From: an uncultured Muribaculaceae bacterium
GTDB lineage: Bacteria; Bacteroidota; Bacteroidia; Bacteroidales; Muribaculaceae
Assembly (NCBI GenBank): GCA_910584055.1
Contig: CAJTZS010000002.1
Location: 62,001 to 126,000, forward strand
DNA length: 64,000 nucleotides
Direction: 5' to 3'
Below the pieces are notes generated by a model. That model did not search any database and was not told where the DNA came from. It saw only the letters and a program-made list of their open reading frames with translations. The position numbers and the translations under genes are program-made. This document shows, piece after piece, positions 44,348 to 53,025 of the stretch. How positions within the stretch are numbered: the stretch's first letter is position 1; the number at the start of each line of letters is the position of its first letter.

Positions 44348-45343
44348 ATGAGAATCGGCCTGCATATAGGTAGCGTTCTGCCAGTGAAAAGATACGGTGG
44401 AACGGAAAGAGTGGTGTGGAGCCTTGCAAAGGCTTTGCACCATGCAGGTCATGAGGTAACACTCCTCGCAGGGAAAGGTACAAAAGCGGATTTTGCGAGA
44501 GTAGTGGAGCTCAACCCCGACATGTCAGCATGGGCACAGGTTCCCGAAGATCTCGATATAATTCATTTCCAGAATGCCGTGCCACCACAATTGCCGGTAT
44601 TTACCGCCAACGGTATAAGCCGTGCATTTACCGGAAAGCGTAAAATCCCGCATGTCGTGACGATTCATGGCAATATACCCGGCAATATTATCCCAGACCC
44701 CAATGCTATCTTCATATCGGCGAATCATGCGGCACGCCACGGAGGTTCGGCATATGTCTACAATGGACTTGATTGGGATGATTATCCACGCTTCGAATCA
44801 GGACTTAACCGAAAGAATCTATTCTTTCTTGGCAAAGCCGCCTGGAAAGTAAAGAATCTAAGGGGAGCCATGAATATAGCACGCATGGTAAATGAGAAAC
44901 TGGATGTATTGGGAGGCTATCGTCTTAACTTAAAAATGGGATTCCGGTTCACCCTTGATCCCCGCGTTAGATTCCACGGCATGGTTGGGAATGACAAGAA
45001 AGGCGAAATCGCCAACAGGTCGAAAGGACTTGTATTTCCGATTAGATGGGAGGAACCGTTCGGATTGGCAGTCGTGGAAGCGATGTATTTCGGGGCACCG
45101 GTGTTCGGCACGCCATTAGGTTCTCTCCCCGAGCTTGTGATACCCGAAGCAGGAGTATTATCCAACGATTACAAAGAACTTGCTGATGCTATCCGCAACC
45201 TCCGCCATGATGAGAAACTGATTCACAATTATGCCGCCTCCTCATTCAACTCCGACATAATGGCACGGAAATATCTGATGTATTATGAAATGCGACTCAA
45301 CGGCGAACAGCTAAATACCGATCTACACCCCTCGAAGCTTTGA
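44348..45343 (+). CDS. GT4-family glycosyltransferase
   Basis: The 331-residue cytoplasmic GT-B enzyme has an N-terminal GSVLPVKRYGGTERVVWSLAKAL loop. In the C-terminal domain it has FPIRWEEPFGLAVVEAMYFGAPVFGTPLGSLPELV, which supplies the EPFGLAVVEA donor-binding glutamate motif. It is shorter than many GT4 enzymes, as the N-terminal domain is compact. It starts the glycosyltransferase cluster right after metG. Its last 47 bp overlap the convergent GT2 gene at 45297. Donor and acceptor sugars are unknown. Confidence 0.88.
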   Translation: MRIGLHIGSVLPVKRYGGTERVVWSLAKALHHAGHEVTLLAGKGTKADFARVVELNPDMSAWAQVPEDLDIIHFQNAVPPQLPVFTANGISRAFTGKRKIPHVVTIHGNIPGNIIPDPNAIFISANHAARHGGSAYVYNGLDWDDYPRFESGLNRKNLFFLGKAAWKVKNLRGAMNIARMVNEKLDVLGGYRLNLKMGFRFTLDPRVRFHGMVGNDKKGEIANRSKGLVFPIRWEEPFGLAVVEAMYFGAPVFGTPLGSLPELVIPEAGVLSNDYKELADAIRNLRHDEKLIHNYAASSFNSDIMARKYLMYYEMRLNGEQLNTDLHPSKL

Positions 45344-46103
45344 CAACACCTTCATCCCGGTGTTTCCTTGCCGTGTCGTGATTGCCACGGCTTTTATCCA
45401 TCGGTGCTTCCCGATGCCAGAGATGATAAGAAAGGGCGCAGAATTTAAGATATCGTTTGCCCAAACCGAGATTTTTAAAACGGAACGAGAGATCGAGATC
45501 TTCACCTCCCCACCCTTCAAAATTCTCGTCATATCCGTTGACGGCTATAAAATCATCCCTAAAGAAAGACATGTTGCATCCCAACACATTCTCACGATTC
45601 TTACGATATCGCGGTGCAAGATAATCGGCAACTGCTACCATTCGCAACGCATTTGCACGTTTAGCCTCAATTCCGGATGTAAAGGGAGTTATTCTTCGTG
45701 GTGCCAAGGCTGCACACACATCTTCCGTAAGTTCCTTTCCCAACTGCACTCTTCCTCCCTTAAGAAAATATCCTTTCCGGCTTTCTCGCACATGGTCTGC
45801 TATGAAACGCTTATGAAGAAATAGATCTCCGTCAATCTGAATAATATACTCCCCCGAAGCCGCCGCCACGCATTTATTACGTATCATGGCAAGACGAAAG
45901 CCGTCGTCTTCCTGACGGATATATCTCAGGGTCACTGGGAAATCTTTTTGAAAACGGTGCACAAGGGCTGCCGTCTCCTCTCTTGAACCATCATCCCCTA
46001 CAATAACTTCATTCGGGAGAGGATTGAGCTCCGCAACGCTCTTCAGGCATACTTCCAATGCGTCGGGGCGGTTATAGGTTGATATTATCAATGAAGTGGT
46101 CAT
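45297..46103 (-). CDS. GT2 glycosyltransferase with galactosyltransferase-type tail
   Basis: The 268-residue GT-A enzyme has IISTYNRPDALEVCLKS and VIVGDDGSREET at the nucleotide-binding end, and the metal-binding QIDGDLFL (DGD as DxD). The acceptor motif GWGGEDLDLSFRFKNLG is typical of galactosyltransferase C-terminal domains. It is a paralogue of the truncated gene to its right, aligning through the DGD and HV-R regions. Its C-terminal 15 codons overlap the end of the GT4 gene on the other strand. It likely adds a hexose to a surface glycan. Confidence 0.88.
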   Translation of the reverse strand: MTTSLIISTYNRPDALEVCLKSVAELNPLPNEVIVGDDGSREETAALVHRFQKDFPVTLRYIRQEDDGFRLAMIRNKCVAAASGEYIIQIDGDLFLHKRFIADHVRESRKGYFLKGGRVQLGKELTEDVCAALAPRRITPFTSGIEAKRANALRMVAVADYLAPRYRKNRENVLGCNMSFFRDDFIAVNGYDENFEGWGGEDLDLSFRFKNLGLGKRYLKFCALSYHLWHREAPMDKSRGNHDTARKHRDEGVVKASRGVDRYLAVRR

Positions 46104-46134
46104 ATATTTATCGGAGATTGGTTAGAATCTAAAA

Positions 46135-46815
46135 TCAGCGGTTGATGCCGGTTGCCACATAGGTTGTTTTGTTCTTACGGGCAGCCACATAGAGTGCGGC
46201 ATTTTTATCCGAACTCCAATCAAGGCGATCGTGATGACGATGAAGCATCAAAGCATAGTGAGAAGCCTTGCGATGACCTATGCCGGCATTTTCAAGGCGA
46301 AGATCAAGGTCGCAGTCTTCTCCCGTGCCGGGATCTGTGTATCTCTCATCAAATCCATTCACCTTTTCGAAATCAGAACGGAATATTCCGAAATTAGCAC
46401 CAAGAATGCCTTGCTCCTTGATGCCCAATGGTTTCCCCGAAATATACGGGAAGCGCCATGTCCTTCGCAACTGAGAGAGAGTCTTGCCTAATGATTCTCG
46501 GAAAATTGATTTGAGAATCCTTATCCTTGCTTTATGGAAATATTTTTTTGGCAATTCCCCCCAACTTTCCAGCATATCACTGAGAGGCTTTCCTGTTTCG
46601 ACACGTCTGCCACCCATCACAACACCTCTGGTTGCGAGTCTTACGTGATCAGCCACAAAATCCGGATGAGGTATGCAGTCGCCATCAATAAATACCAGAT
46701 ACTCGCCGTCCGACATTCTGACTGCATTGTTGAGAGCTTCATTCTTTCTCCATCCCTTATCCTCATGCCAGGAGTGCAGTATCTTGATTTCAGGAATCCG
46801 GAAATTGTTGCAGTA
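46135..46815 (-). pseudogene. 5'-truncated GT2 glycosyltransferase
   Basis: The frame encodes the last two thirds of a GT2 enzyme. It has WHEDKGWRKNEALNNAVR, FIDGDCIPHPDFVADHVR (DGD metal site), ILGANFGIFRSDFEKVNGFDE and GEDCDLDLRLENAGIG. Compared with the paralogue at 45297-46103 it lacks about 55 N-terminal residues, including the STYNRP and DDGS nucleotide-binding motifs. Similarity starts near 46803-46815, no ATG precedes the internal one at 46716, and an in-frame TGA lies at 46864-46866. A 193-residue product from 46716 would lack the donor site, so the gene is most probably non-functional. Confidence 0.8.
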
Positions 46816-47178
46816 AGAGTTTGCAGACGCTTCACGGAAGAAGAAGCGGAAAAATATAGGGAATCATGCCTTGCCAGGTCAGAAGACGGAGCAGTTCTGA
46901 TATCTCCCTTTATAAGCAGCAAAGAAAAAGAGATAATGAAATCTGCGATGGACGCTGGAGGGAAGCTCATCATAATCCGCAAGGAAGGAATACCTCCGTT
47001 ATTCAAACCGCCGGGCAAATTCTTTGATTACTGCGCTGAGGGTAAACTCCTCTACCTGGCGCCATGGGAATATGACACCCGCAACTCCCCCATTACGCGC
47101 CAGGAATGCGTGGAAATGAACACCATGGCCGAGATAATAGCGACTTCTAATATCACATGCCGTCTGAAGATTCAATAG
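46765..47178 (+). pseudogene. C-terminal fragment of an unidentified gene
   Basis: From 46765 the plus frame encodes about 137 residues with coherent, protein-like composition (VRVCRRFTEEEAEKYRE..., GAVLISPFISSKEKEI, IRKEGIPPLFKPPGKFFDYC, LLYLAPWE). The alternating hydrophobic strands and Gly/Pro turn suggest the end of a Rossmann-like domain. I do not recognise the family. The in-frame region before 46765 reads through the antisense of the truncated GT2 and is not protein-like. I therefore read it as a remnant whose 5' part was lost in the same deletion that removed the GT2 start. Confidence 0.5.
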
Positions 47179-47210
47179 CAAGCCAATACATTGAATCCGA
47201 GCTCCAGATC

Positions 47211-47300
47211 CGGCTGCAGCCCGGACAAAAGCATCAAATCCGATAGCAGCCCTGAAATAAGCTTCAAATCCGATAGCAGCCTTGAAAATTTCAATGAATC
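47211..47300 (+). repeat. Three 30-bp tandem repeats
   Basis: Copies at 47211-47240, 47241-47270 and 47271-47300 share CGATAGCAGCC and a TCAAATC end. A 9-bp stem hairpin (CCCGATGCC, TC, GGCATCGGG) lies at 47334-47353. The 333-bp gap 47179-47511 holds these, a promoter and no gene; a short frame through the repeats (47191-47397) is not convincing. Confidence 0.85.
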
Positions 47301-47432
47301 CCGCACTCTCTCAATTAGCGGCACCGTCGTGTGCCCGATGCCTCGGCATCGGGATTCAGAAAAACCTCGATTTTTAAATCCCGATTTGTGGTTTTAACCC
47401 TTGCATAATTTTCATCATTCCAAAAAATTATG

Positions 47433-47440
47433 TAATTTTG
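47433..47440 (+). promoter_or_regulatory. Promoter -7 element of the GT2 gene at 47512
   Basis: TAATTTTG fits TAnnTTTG, 71 nt before the chosen start. It lies downstream of an alternative in-frame ATG at 47401, which supports the start at 47512. Confidence 0.45.
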
Positions 47441-47511
47441 TTTTTAATAAGCCAACCCGATTGGTATTATCTTTTATTATCAAACACCTTATCAGCAACA
47501 TTTGCATAGAC

Positions 47512-48345
47512 ATGGAAATAACCAAGACTCAATCAGCTCCGTTGGTGTCAGTCATAATGCCGGCATATAAGCAGGCTCAATACATTGGCGATGCGCTTGA
47601 TTCCCTATTGAATCAAACTTACACCAATTGGGAAGTTGCCGTTGTTGATGATGGTTCTCCCGACAATGTGGAAAGCATAGCCAAGGAGTATGCTGCAAAA
47701 GATTCCCGCATAAAGTTTCATCACACTGAAAACGGAGGCGTTGCGCACGCCCGCAACTACGGAGTCTCGGTCACATCAGGAAGTTTCATCCTGCCTCTCG
47801 ATGCCGATGATCTATTCAGTCCGGATTACATTGAGAAATGTATCGGAATATTCATGTCTCATCCCAAAACATCATTGGTATATTGCCAATGGGAATTTTT
47901 CGGGACAAAAAAGAAACTTACCAAACTTAAATATCTCGGATACCGGGATTTGCTGATTGAAAATACGATATTCTGTTCGGCAATGTTCAAACGGGAAGAT
48001 TTCATCAAAGCCGGAGGCTATGATGAAAAAATCCCATATGGCTACGAAGACTGGGAGCTTTGGTTAAGGCTTCTAAATGAGAATTCTATAGTTTATCAGT
48101 TAGAAGAAAGGCTTTTTAAATACAGGATTAAGGACATATCCCGCAGCGAAGATGCAAACAAGGCTAAAAACCGCTTGATTACCAACAACTATATATACAA
48201 CAAACATAAGGATAAATACAACAGATACTTTCCGGATATAATATCTGAACTTCAACAACTTCACCGCCTTTCGCTCTGGAAAGAGAAAGTCCAGAACCGC
48301 CCGGTGTATAAAAGGCTGTGGCACGCGATTAAAGGAGACTTATGA
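47512..48345 (+). CDS. GT2-family glycosyltransferase
   Basis: The 277-residue GT-A enzyme shows VSVIMPAYKQAQYIGDALDSL, VAVVDDGSPDN and LPLDADDLFSPDYIE (DADD metal site). GGYDEKIPYGYEDWELWLRL (ED acceptor motif) and a basic C-terminal tail follow. It is the standard WcaA-like surface glycan transferase type. The start at 47512 (MEITKTQ) was chosen because it directly precedes the fold and follows the promoter. The next gene begins 140 bp later after a mini-inverted repeat. Donor sugar is unknown. Confidence 0.9.
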   Translation: MEITKTQSAPLVSVIMPAYKQAQYIGDALDSLLNQTYTNWEVAVVDDGSPDNVESIAKEYAAKDSRIKFHHTENGGVAHARNYGVSVTSGSFILPLDADDLFSPDYIEKCIGIFMSHPKTSLVYCQWEFFGTKKKLTKLKYLGYRDLLIENTIFCSAMFKREDFIKAGGYDEKIPYGYEDWELWLRLLNENSIVYQLEERLFKYRIKDISRSEDANKAKNRLITNNYIYNKHKDKYNRYFPDIISELQQLHRLSLWKEKVQNRPVYKRLWHAIKGDL

Positions 48346-48346
48346 T

Positions 48347-48412
48347 TATTAGAGTATGTTTGAATTTAACACGAATTTAGAGCTTGTTTAACTCCAAACA
48401 TACTATTAGAGT
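48347..48412. repeat. Short MITE-related inverted repeat
   Basis: AGTATGTTTGAATTTAAC (48353-48370) is mirrored by GTTTAACTCCAAACATACT (48386-48404). The element is bounded by a direct repeat TATTAGAGT (48347-48355 and 48404-48412). The ends resemble the termini of the MITE-like element at 24052-24240, suggesting a shortened relative. Confidence 0.6.
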
Positions 48413-48416
48413 GTCG

Positions 48417-48424
48417 TACATTTG
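48417..48424 (+). promoter_or_regulatory. Possible promoter -7 for the GT operon at 48486
   Basis: TACATTTG lies in a small palindrome (CGTACATTTGTACG), 61 nt before the start at 48486. No clear -33 box was found. Confidence 0.35.
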
Positions 48425-48485
48425 TACGGTTAAATGCTTTTGAATAATTTTATCTTCAAATATCAGGTATAACACGCAGGAAAAT

Positions 48486-49391
48486 ATGCTATCCATTATA
48501 GTCTGCTCGGTTAATTCGTCAAAGCTTCTCAAATTAAAGGAGAACATTGCCTGGACAATAGGCAATAACATCGAATATGAGATTATTGTAGAAAATAATC
48601 TAACCAACCCGCGCCCTATAGCGAAGGTATATAACGAAGCGGCGTCAAGAGCGAAATATCCTTACCTACTTTTCATCCACGAGGATGCCGGTTTCATTTC
48701 TCAGAACTGGTTCAGACTTATTGAGCCGAAACTGAAGGAAAAGAATTGCGGCATAATCGGTTTTGCCGGTTCGAAGGTTATGTTCAATGTGCCTGGAGGC
48801 TGGTTTATGGATCCAAAATGGATTGTGGTGAACCTTAATCAATCCGGTGAGTATTGTTGTGTCAATTCAGGTGAGTCACAGCCATGGAATGAAGTTGTGG
48901 CAATAGACGGATATGCAATGTTCCTAAGGAGAGAGATATGGAAAGAAAGCCCCTTCGATGAAGAATCGCTTACCGGATTCCATTGCTATGATATTGATTT
49001 CTCCCTCTGCATTGCTAAGAAATATAAGAATTATGTTTGCGGTATTGTCTTGACATACCACGAATCGAGAGGGAATTTTGACAAGACCTGGCTTAAAGAG
49101 ACAATTAAGCTATATAAAAACAAATGGAAGGGCATGCTGCCAATGATGAGTTCGGATGTCTTTATCAATGACAGCAAAATAAAGAATTTTAATGAGCGGG
49201 CATATTTCAGGGTTATAAAACGAATTGGAGAGAGCAGTTTTATTCCGCTCAGTTTCTTATGGGGGTATTTAAAATATCCAATGACATTCCGCTTTATGGA
49301 GCACTGTGTGAAAATCCTTTTCATGCAGACAAAAGCTATCGGCAGAATAAAACTGCCTTTGCCTTTAAAACAAAAAGAGAAACAGGAATGA
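48486..49391 (+). CDS. GT2-like glycosyltransferase (Glyco_tranf_2_5 type)
   Basis: The 301-residue protein begins with LSIIVCSVN and has PRPIAKVYNEAASRAKYPYLLFIHEDAGFISQNW, the HED replacing the usual DxD. GFAGSKVMFNVPGGWFMD and a later GFHCYDIDFSLCIAKKYKNYV follow. This layout fits the PF13712-type glycosyltransferase group. It is a close paralogue of the gene at 52147-53022 on the other strand. Its stop overlaps the next start in an ATGA, so translation of the GT4 gene is coupled. The product is expected to act in a surface polysaccharide pathway. Confidence 0.88.
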   Translation: MLSIIVCSVNSSKLLKLKENIAWTIGNNIEYEIIVENNLTNPRPIAKVYNEAASRAKYPYLLFIHEDAGFISQNWFRLIEPKLKEKNCGIIGFAGSKVMFNVPGGWFMDPKWIVVNLNQSGEYCCVNSGESQPWNEVVAIDGYAMFLRREIWKESPFDEESLTGFHCYDIDFSLCIAKKYKNYVCGIVLTYHESRGNFDKTWLKETIKLYKNKWKGMLPMMSSDVFINDSKIKNFNERAYFRVIKRIGESSFIPLSFLWGYLKYPMTFRFMEHCVKILFMQTKAIGRIKLPLPLKQKEKQE

Positions 49392-50476
49392 ACATATTAT
49401 ACGACAGCCATACATTTTCCGAACAGACATTTGGCGGGATATCCAGATATTTCGTAGAACTTATCAATCACTTGCCTCCGGAATGCCGCCCGCATATTCC
49501 ATTGATTGCGAGTGAGAATGAGTATCTTAAGCTCTTAGAGGAGAAGAAGTCAGCAATATCGTTACGCCATTTTCCGGAGCACCGTAAGTTATATTACTTC
49601 ATAAACGGATTCGCAGACAGGCACGCTTTAAGGACAAAGAGCTATGATATATTCCATCCTACCGGTTACGACCCTTACTTCATAGGGAAGACGAAATCCC
49701 CTGTAGTCGTGACTGTTCACGACATGATATACCATGAAGGATTGATTTCCGGCAAACATACGTCCGAGATAATAGAAAACATGCGTAAGACCACGCTGGC
49801 GGCCGACCGGATAATCGCTATCAGCGATGCGACCAAACGCGCCATACTGCGATTTTATGACATAGACGAATCCAAGATAGACGTGATTCACCATGGTTTC
49901 ACTCCGGTGTCAGGAAATACTGAAAAATTGGGCTATTGCCCTGAAAGATACCTCCTTTTCGTTGGGCAAAGAGGAGGATACAAAAATTTCGCGACTCTCT
50001 TGAAAGCCTTCTCAAAAATCGCGCAGAAAGACAAGACGTTGAATCTTATGTGCACAGGCAGGGCATTCAGCAAGGCAGAAAACAATCGAATCGCCGAATT
50101 AGGGCTAAGCGGGAGATGTCATCACCATTTCATTCCAACCGAAGACATGAATGCCCTGTATGCCAATGCGGAATGCTTTATATTCCCATCCAAGATGGAA
50201 GGTTTCGGAATGCCCATCCTTGAGGCCTTTGCCGCGCGATGTCCGGCTGTAATAAGCGAGACGAGCTGCTTCCCGGAGATTGCCGGTGATGGAGGAATTT
50301 ATTTCAATCCTGAGAATCCCGACGAACTTGCCGAGAAAATCATGCTCACCATCAATAATCTCTGTTTCAGAAGGAAGAAGATAGAGGATGGAGAACGAGA
50401 ACTTAAACGGTTCTCATGGTCTAAAACAGGCAACGAGACAGCCGAAACATACAGTAAAGTCCTGCAAGGGATATAA
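49388..50476 (+). CDS. GT4-family glycosyltransferase
   Basis: The 362-residue GT-B enzyme has an N-terminal TFGGISRYFVELINHLP, VVVTVHDMIYHEG, and the C-terminal domain motif FIFPSKMEGFGMPILEAFAARCPAVISETSCFPEIAGDGGIYF containing the EGFGMPILEA glutamates. This mannosyl/glucosyl/rhamnosyl-transferase type is common in O-antigen loci. The start at 49388 is preferred because it opens the fold and overlaps the previous stop (ATGA). An earlier in-frame start at 49259 lies inside the previous gene. It is followed by a GT2 gene after 20 bp. Confidence 0.9.
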   Translation: MNILYDSHTFSEQTFGGISRYFVELINHLPPECRPHIPLIASENEYLKLLEEKKSAISLRHFPEHRKLYYFINGFADRHALRTKSYDIFHPTGYDPYFIGKTKSPVVVTVHDMIYHEGLISGKHTSEIIENMRKTTLAADRIIAISDATKRAILRFYDIDESKIDVIHHGFTPVSGNTEKLGYCPERYLLFVGQRGGYKNFATLLKAFSKIAQKDKTLNLMCTGRAFSKAENNRIAELGLSGRCHHHFIPTEDMNALYANAECFIFPSKMEGFGMPILEAFAARCPAVISETSCFPEIAGDGGIYFNPENPDELAEKIMLTINNLCFRRKKIEDGERELKRFSWSKTGNETAETYSKVLQGI

Positions 50477-50496
50477 ACCCGGTAATCACAAGGAGT

Positions 50497-51225
50497 ATGG
50501 TTAAAAGTATCAGCATAGTCACGGTTACGCGAAATGCCGCCGATCAATTGAAACGCACGATAGACAGCGTGAGCCGACAAAAATATGAAGGGATGGAATA
50601 TATCGCGATTGACGGCGCATCCACAGACGGTAGCGTCCGAATCATCTCGGAATCACCATGCGTGGACAAGTGGATTTCAGAGCCGGATAGAGGGATATAC
50701 GACGCCATGAACAAAGGGACTCGCATGGCAAACGGGGAATGGATCCTATTCATGAATGCCGGCGACACATTTGCAGCCGACGATGTCATTGACAGACTCA
50801 TGACAGCCGTCGACTCCCATCCGGAAACAGATGTGATATACGGAGATGTGATCCGATGCGGCAACACACCTGAAGAAGACTCCGTCAAAGAAGCTTCCGA
50901 TGTGTTAAAAGGACATCGCCTTGCATTCTGCCACCAGAGCGTCATATGCAGGAGAAAAGACCTATTGGAATTCCCATTCGATGCAAATCACAGGTATTCG
51001 GCCGATTTCAAATTCTTCAAGACTCTTCAGAAACACGGACGGAAATTCACCCATATAAATTTCCCGGTAGCCAGATTCGACACTACAGGGGTCTCCACAA
51101 GAAACCGCGCCAAAGGATTGGCAGACAACATGCGCGTCATACTGGAAGTTGACGGAATCAAGGGCATTCCCTCCCTTTTTCACCTGCTTCCCACCTATCT
51201 CATTTCACGACTGAGAGGGAAATAA
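50497..51225 (+). CDS. GT2-family glycosyltransferase
   Basis: The 242-residue GT-A enzyme has ISIVTVTRNAADQLKRTIDSVS, IAIDGASTDGS and the DKWISEPDRGIYDAMNKG block seen in WcaA/colanic-acid-type transferases. The metal site region FMNAGDTFAADD follows. It ends a three-gene operon (48486-51225). Its last 21 bp overlap the convergent GT2 gene at 51205. The acceptor is unknown. Confidence 0.9.
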   Translation: MVKSISIVTVTRNAADQLKRTIDSVSRQKYEGMEYIAIDGASTDGSVRIISESPCVDKWISEPDRGIYDAMNKGTRMANGEWILFMNAGDTFAADDVIDRLMTAVDSHPETDVIYGDVIRCGNTPEEDSVKEASDVLKGHRLAFCHQSVICRRKDLLEFPFDANHRYSADFKFFKTLQKHGRKFTHINFPVARFDTTGVSTRNRAKGLADNMRVILEVDGIKGIPSLFHLLPTYLISRLRGK

Positions 51226-52140
51226 GAGGCTTTTAAGCTCAGGATAACAGTCGAGAGCTTTCAAGGTCATGCCAAGATGCACTCTGGAAATCTCTCCACC
51301 CAAGCCGCCACGAGAGGCTGCCTTGCGAAGATTCCGGAGATGAAATCTATAGGCCCTTGCCGCTTTTCCAAGAGAAAGATTCCTTCTATAGTATTCCACT
51401 CTGCTTTGGGCGTAATACTTCATTTTATTATGATTCACGGTCTCACCCCCCATGCTTTTACCCTCAAGATGAATAATCTTTGCCTGAGGGACAGACACCA
51501 CATCATATCCTGCCCTATGAATGCGGGCACATAAATCCGTTTCCTCAAAATACATAAAAAACTCGGGGGCAAATCCACCTATCTCTTTTATCAGCTCCGC
51601 CCTAAGCATCAGGTCCGCTCCAGTAATATAGCCAACCTTTATCGGATGAGACGTATGGTTGAATCTTGAATTCCGGCCGAACAGAAGATGCTCGGGATGG
51701 CGCTTCATGCCCTCGCTGAATTCCCAAAGCGGTCCCGGCAATATCCTCCTGAAAGAGATTGCCCTTGACATATCTTCATGATAGAGGTTACCGCCGCACG
51801 CGCCACACTTCGGATGCGAGTCCATATAGTCGAATAGGATTTTTACGGCATTGTTCACAAGTATTGTATCCGGATTGAGACAAAAATAATATTTACCCTT
51901 CGCAACTCCGAACCCCACATTGTTCGCAGTTCCAAACCCCCTGTTTTCAGGCATCTCCATGTATCTAACCGGTACACTCCCCCCAGAAAGGTTCAACATG
52001 GACCTCGATTCTGCTGTCGGAGCACTGTCAACTATTATGATTTCGCAATCTATGCCGACAGTTCTTTCCTCAATCGAGCGGATTGCATCAAGAATGAGAT
52101 CCTCGGTGTGATAATTGACTATTATTATACTTACGTCCAT
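51205..52140 (-). CDS. GT2 rhamnosyltransferase-like enzyme
   Basis: The 311-residue protein shows VSIIIVNYHTEDLILDAIRSI, IIIVDSAPT, RYMEMPENRGFGTANNVGFG, and the metal site CLNPDTIL. The GYITGADLMLRAELIKEIGGF and MYFEETDLCARIHRAGY blocks are typical of rhamnosyl/GlcNAc-type GT2 enzymes of O-antigen assembly. The C-terminal 70 residues are basic and helical. It lies 6 bp after the preceding GT2 gene in a tight leftward operon with GT90. Confidence 0.9.
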   Translation of the reverse strand: MDVSIIIVNYHTEDLILDAIRSIEERTVGIDCEIIIVDSAPTAESRSMLNLSGGSVPVRYMEMPENRGFGTANNVGFGVAKGKYYFCLNPDTILVNNAVKILFDYMDSHPKCGACGGNLYHEDMSRAISFRRILPGPLWEFSEGMKRHPEHLLFGRNSRFNHTSHPIKVGYITGADLMLRAELIKEIGGFAPEFFMYFEETDLCARIHRAGYDVVSVPQAKIIHLEGKSMGGETVNHNKMKYYAQSRVEYYRRNLSLGKAARAYRFHLRNLRKAASRGGLGGEISRVHLGMTLKALDCYPELKSLLFPSQS

Positions 52141-52146
52141 TCTTAT

Positions 52147-53022
52147 CTATTTATTTTTCCACAACTTCGATTTCGCCATCATAAGAGCCAGCCTTACCGT
52201 ATCCTTCATGTGGCGGAAGGTGCAGGGATATTTCAGGAAATATCGCATATGCCCGGCTGTCGAGACACCATCGCGGTTCAATTTCCTGACAAACTTGAAA
52301 TATGCCCGTTCTTCCCATTTCTTAATCACGGCAGCCGGAAACGAGATGTCAGAACTCGTCATTGGAAGGAAATGCCGCCACTTGTTCTCATACATCTTCA
52401 TGGTTTCGCTCATCCATGCATTGTCTAAATGCCCGGGAGAGTCATGATAGATATCAACACATGTGCATACATAATTCTTATATTTTTTAGCGACACACAG
52501 CGAGAAATCAACATCATAGCAATGAAAACCGGACAGCAGGGCGGTATCGAAACGCACCTCGCGCCAAACCTCCTTCCGGACAAACATCGACACTCCGTCA
52601 AGAGATACCGTTTCTTCAAACGCCTTCTCATCATCTATTGTAACCTTAAACTTTGTCCCGCACTCAATCACATTCATAAGCATCCAGCGCGAATCGATGC
52701 ACCATCCTGACGGCACATCAAACATTATCTTTGAACCGGCAAAGCCGATCACTCCGCAATCCTGTTCAGAAAGTTTCTCCTCAATCACAGGCCACCAATC
52801 ACGGGAAATGAAACCGGCATCCTCATGCATGAAAAGCAGATATGGGAACTTTGCCCTTTCAGCACCTTCGTTATAAACCGCAGTCAAGGGTCTCGGGCTG
52901 ACGTTGTTCTCAATTGCTATAATCTCATATTCACATCCGCAGATGGTTTCTTCAATATTCTTACGGAAACGCACAAGACGCTCCGGATTGACCGTACTTA
53001 CTATTATTGATACCATATCCAC
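52147..53022 (-). CDS. GT2-like glycosyltransferase (Glyco_tranf_2_5 type)
   Basis: The 291-residue paralogue of the protein at 48486-49391 shares VSIIVSTVN, PRPLTAVYNEGAERAKFPYLLFMHEDAGFIS, GFAGSKIMFDVPSGWCID and GFHCYDVDFSLCVAKKYKNYV. Both have HED in place of a classical DxD. It sits 3 bp after the GT90 gene and 6 bp before the rhamnosyltransferase-like gene. The two copies face opposite ways in the cluster, suggesting duplication followed by rearrangement. Confidence 0.88.
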   Translation of the reverse strand: MDMVSIIVSTVNPERLVRFRKNIEETICGCEYEIIAIENNVSPRPLTAVYNEGAERAKFPYLLFMHEDAGFISRDWWPVIEEKLSEQDCGVIGFAGSKIMFDVPSGWCIDSRWMLMNVIECGTKFKVTIDDEKAFEETVSLDGVSMFVRKEVWREVRFDTALLSGFHCYDVDFSLCVAKKYKNYVCTCVDIYHDSPGHLDNAWMSETMKMYENKWRHFLPMTSSDISFPAAVIKKWEERAYFKFVRKLNRDGVSTAGHMRYFLKYPCTFRHMKDTVRLALMMAKSKLWKNK

Positions 53023-53025
53023 AGG

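Noticed and set aside
47191..47397. Open frame of 68 codons with a Ser/Lys-rich repeat
   Set aside because: The repeat pattern is a by-product of the 30-bp tandem DNA repeats, and the frame has no start signal.
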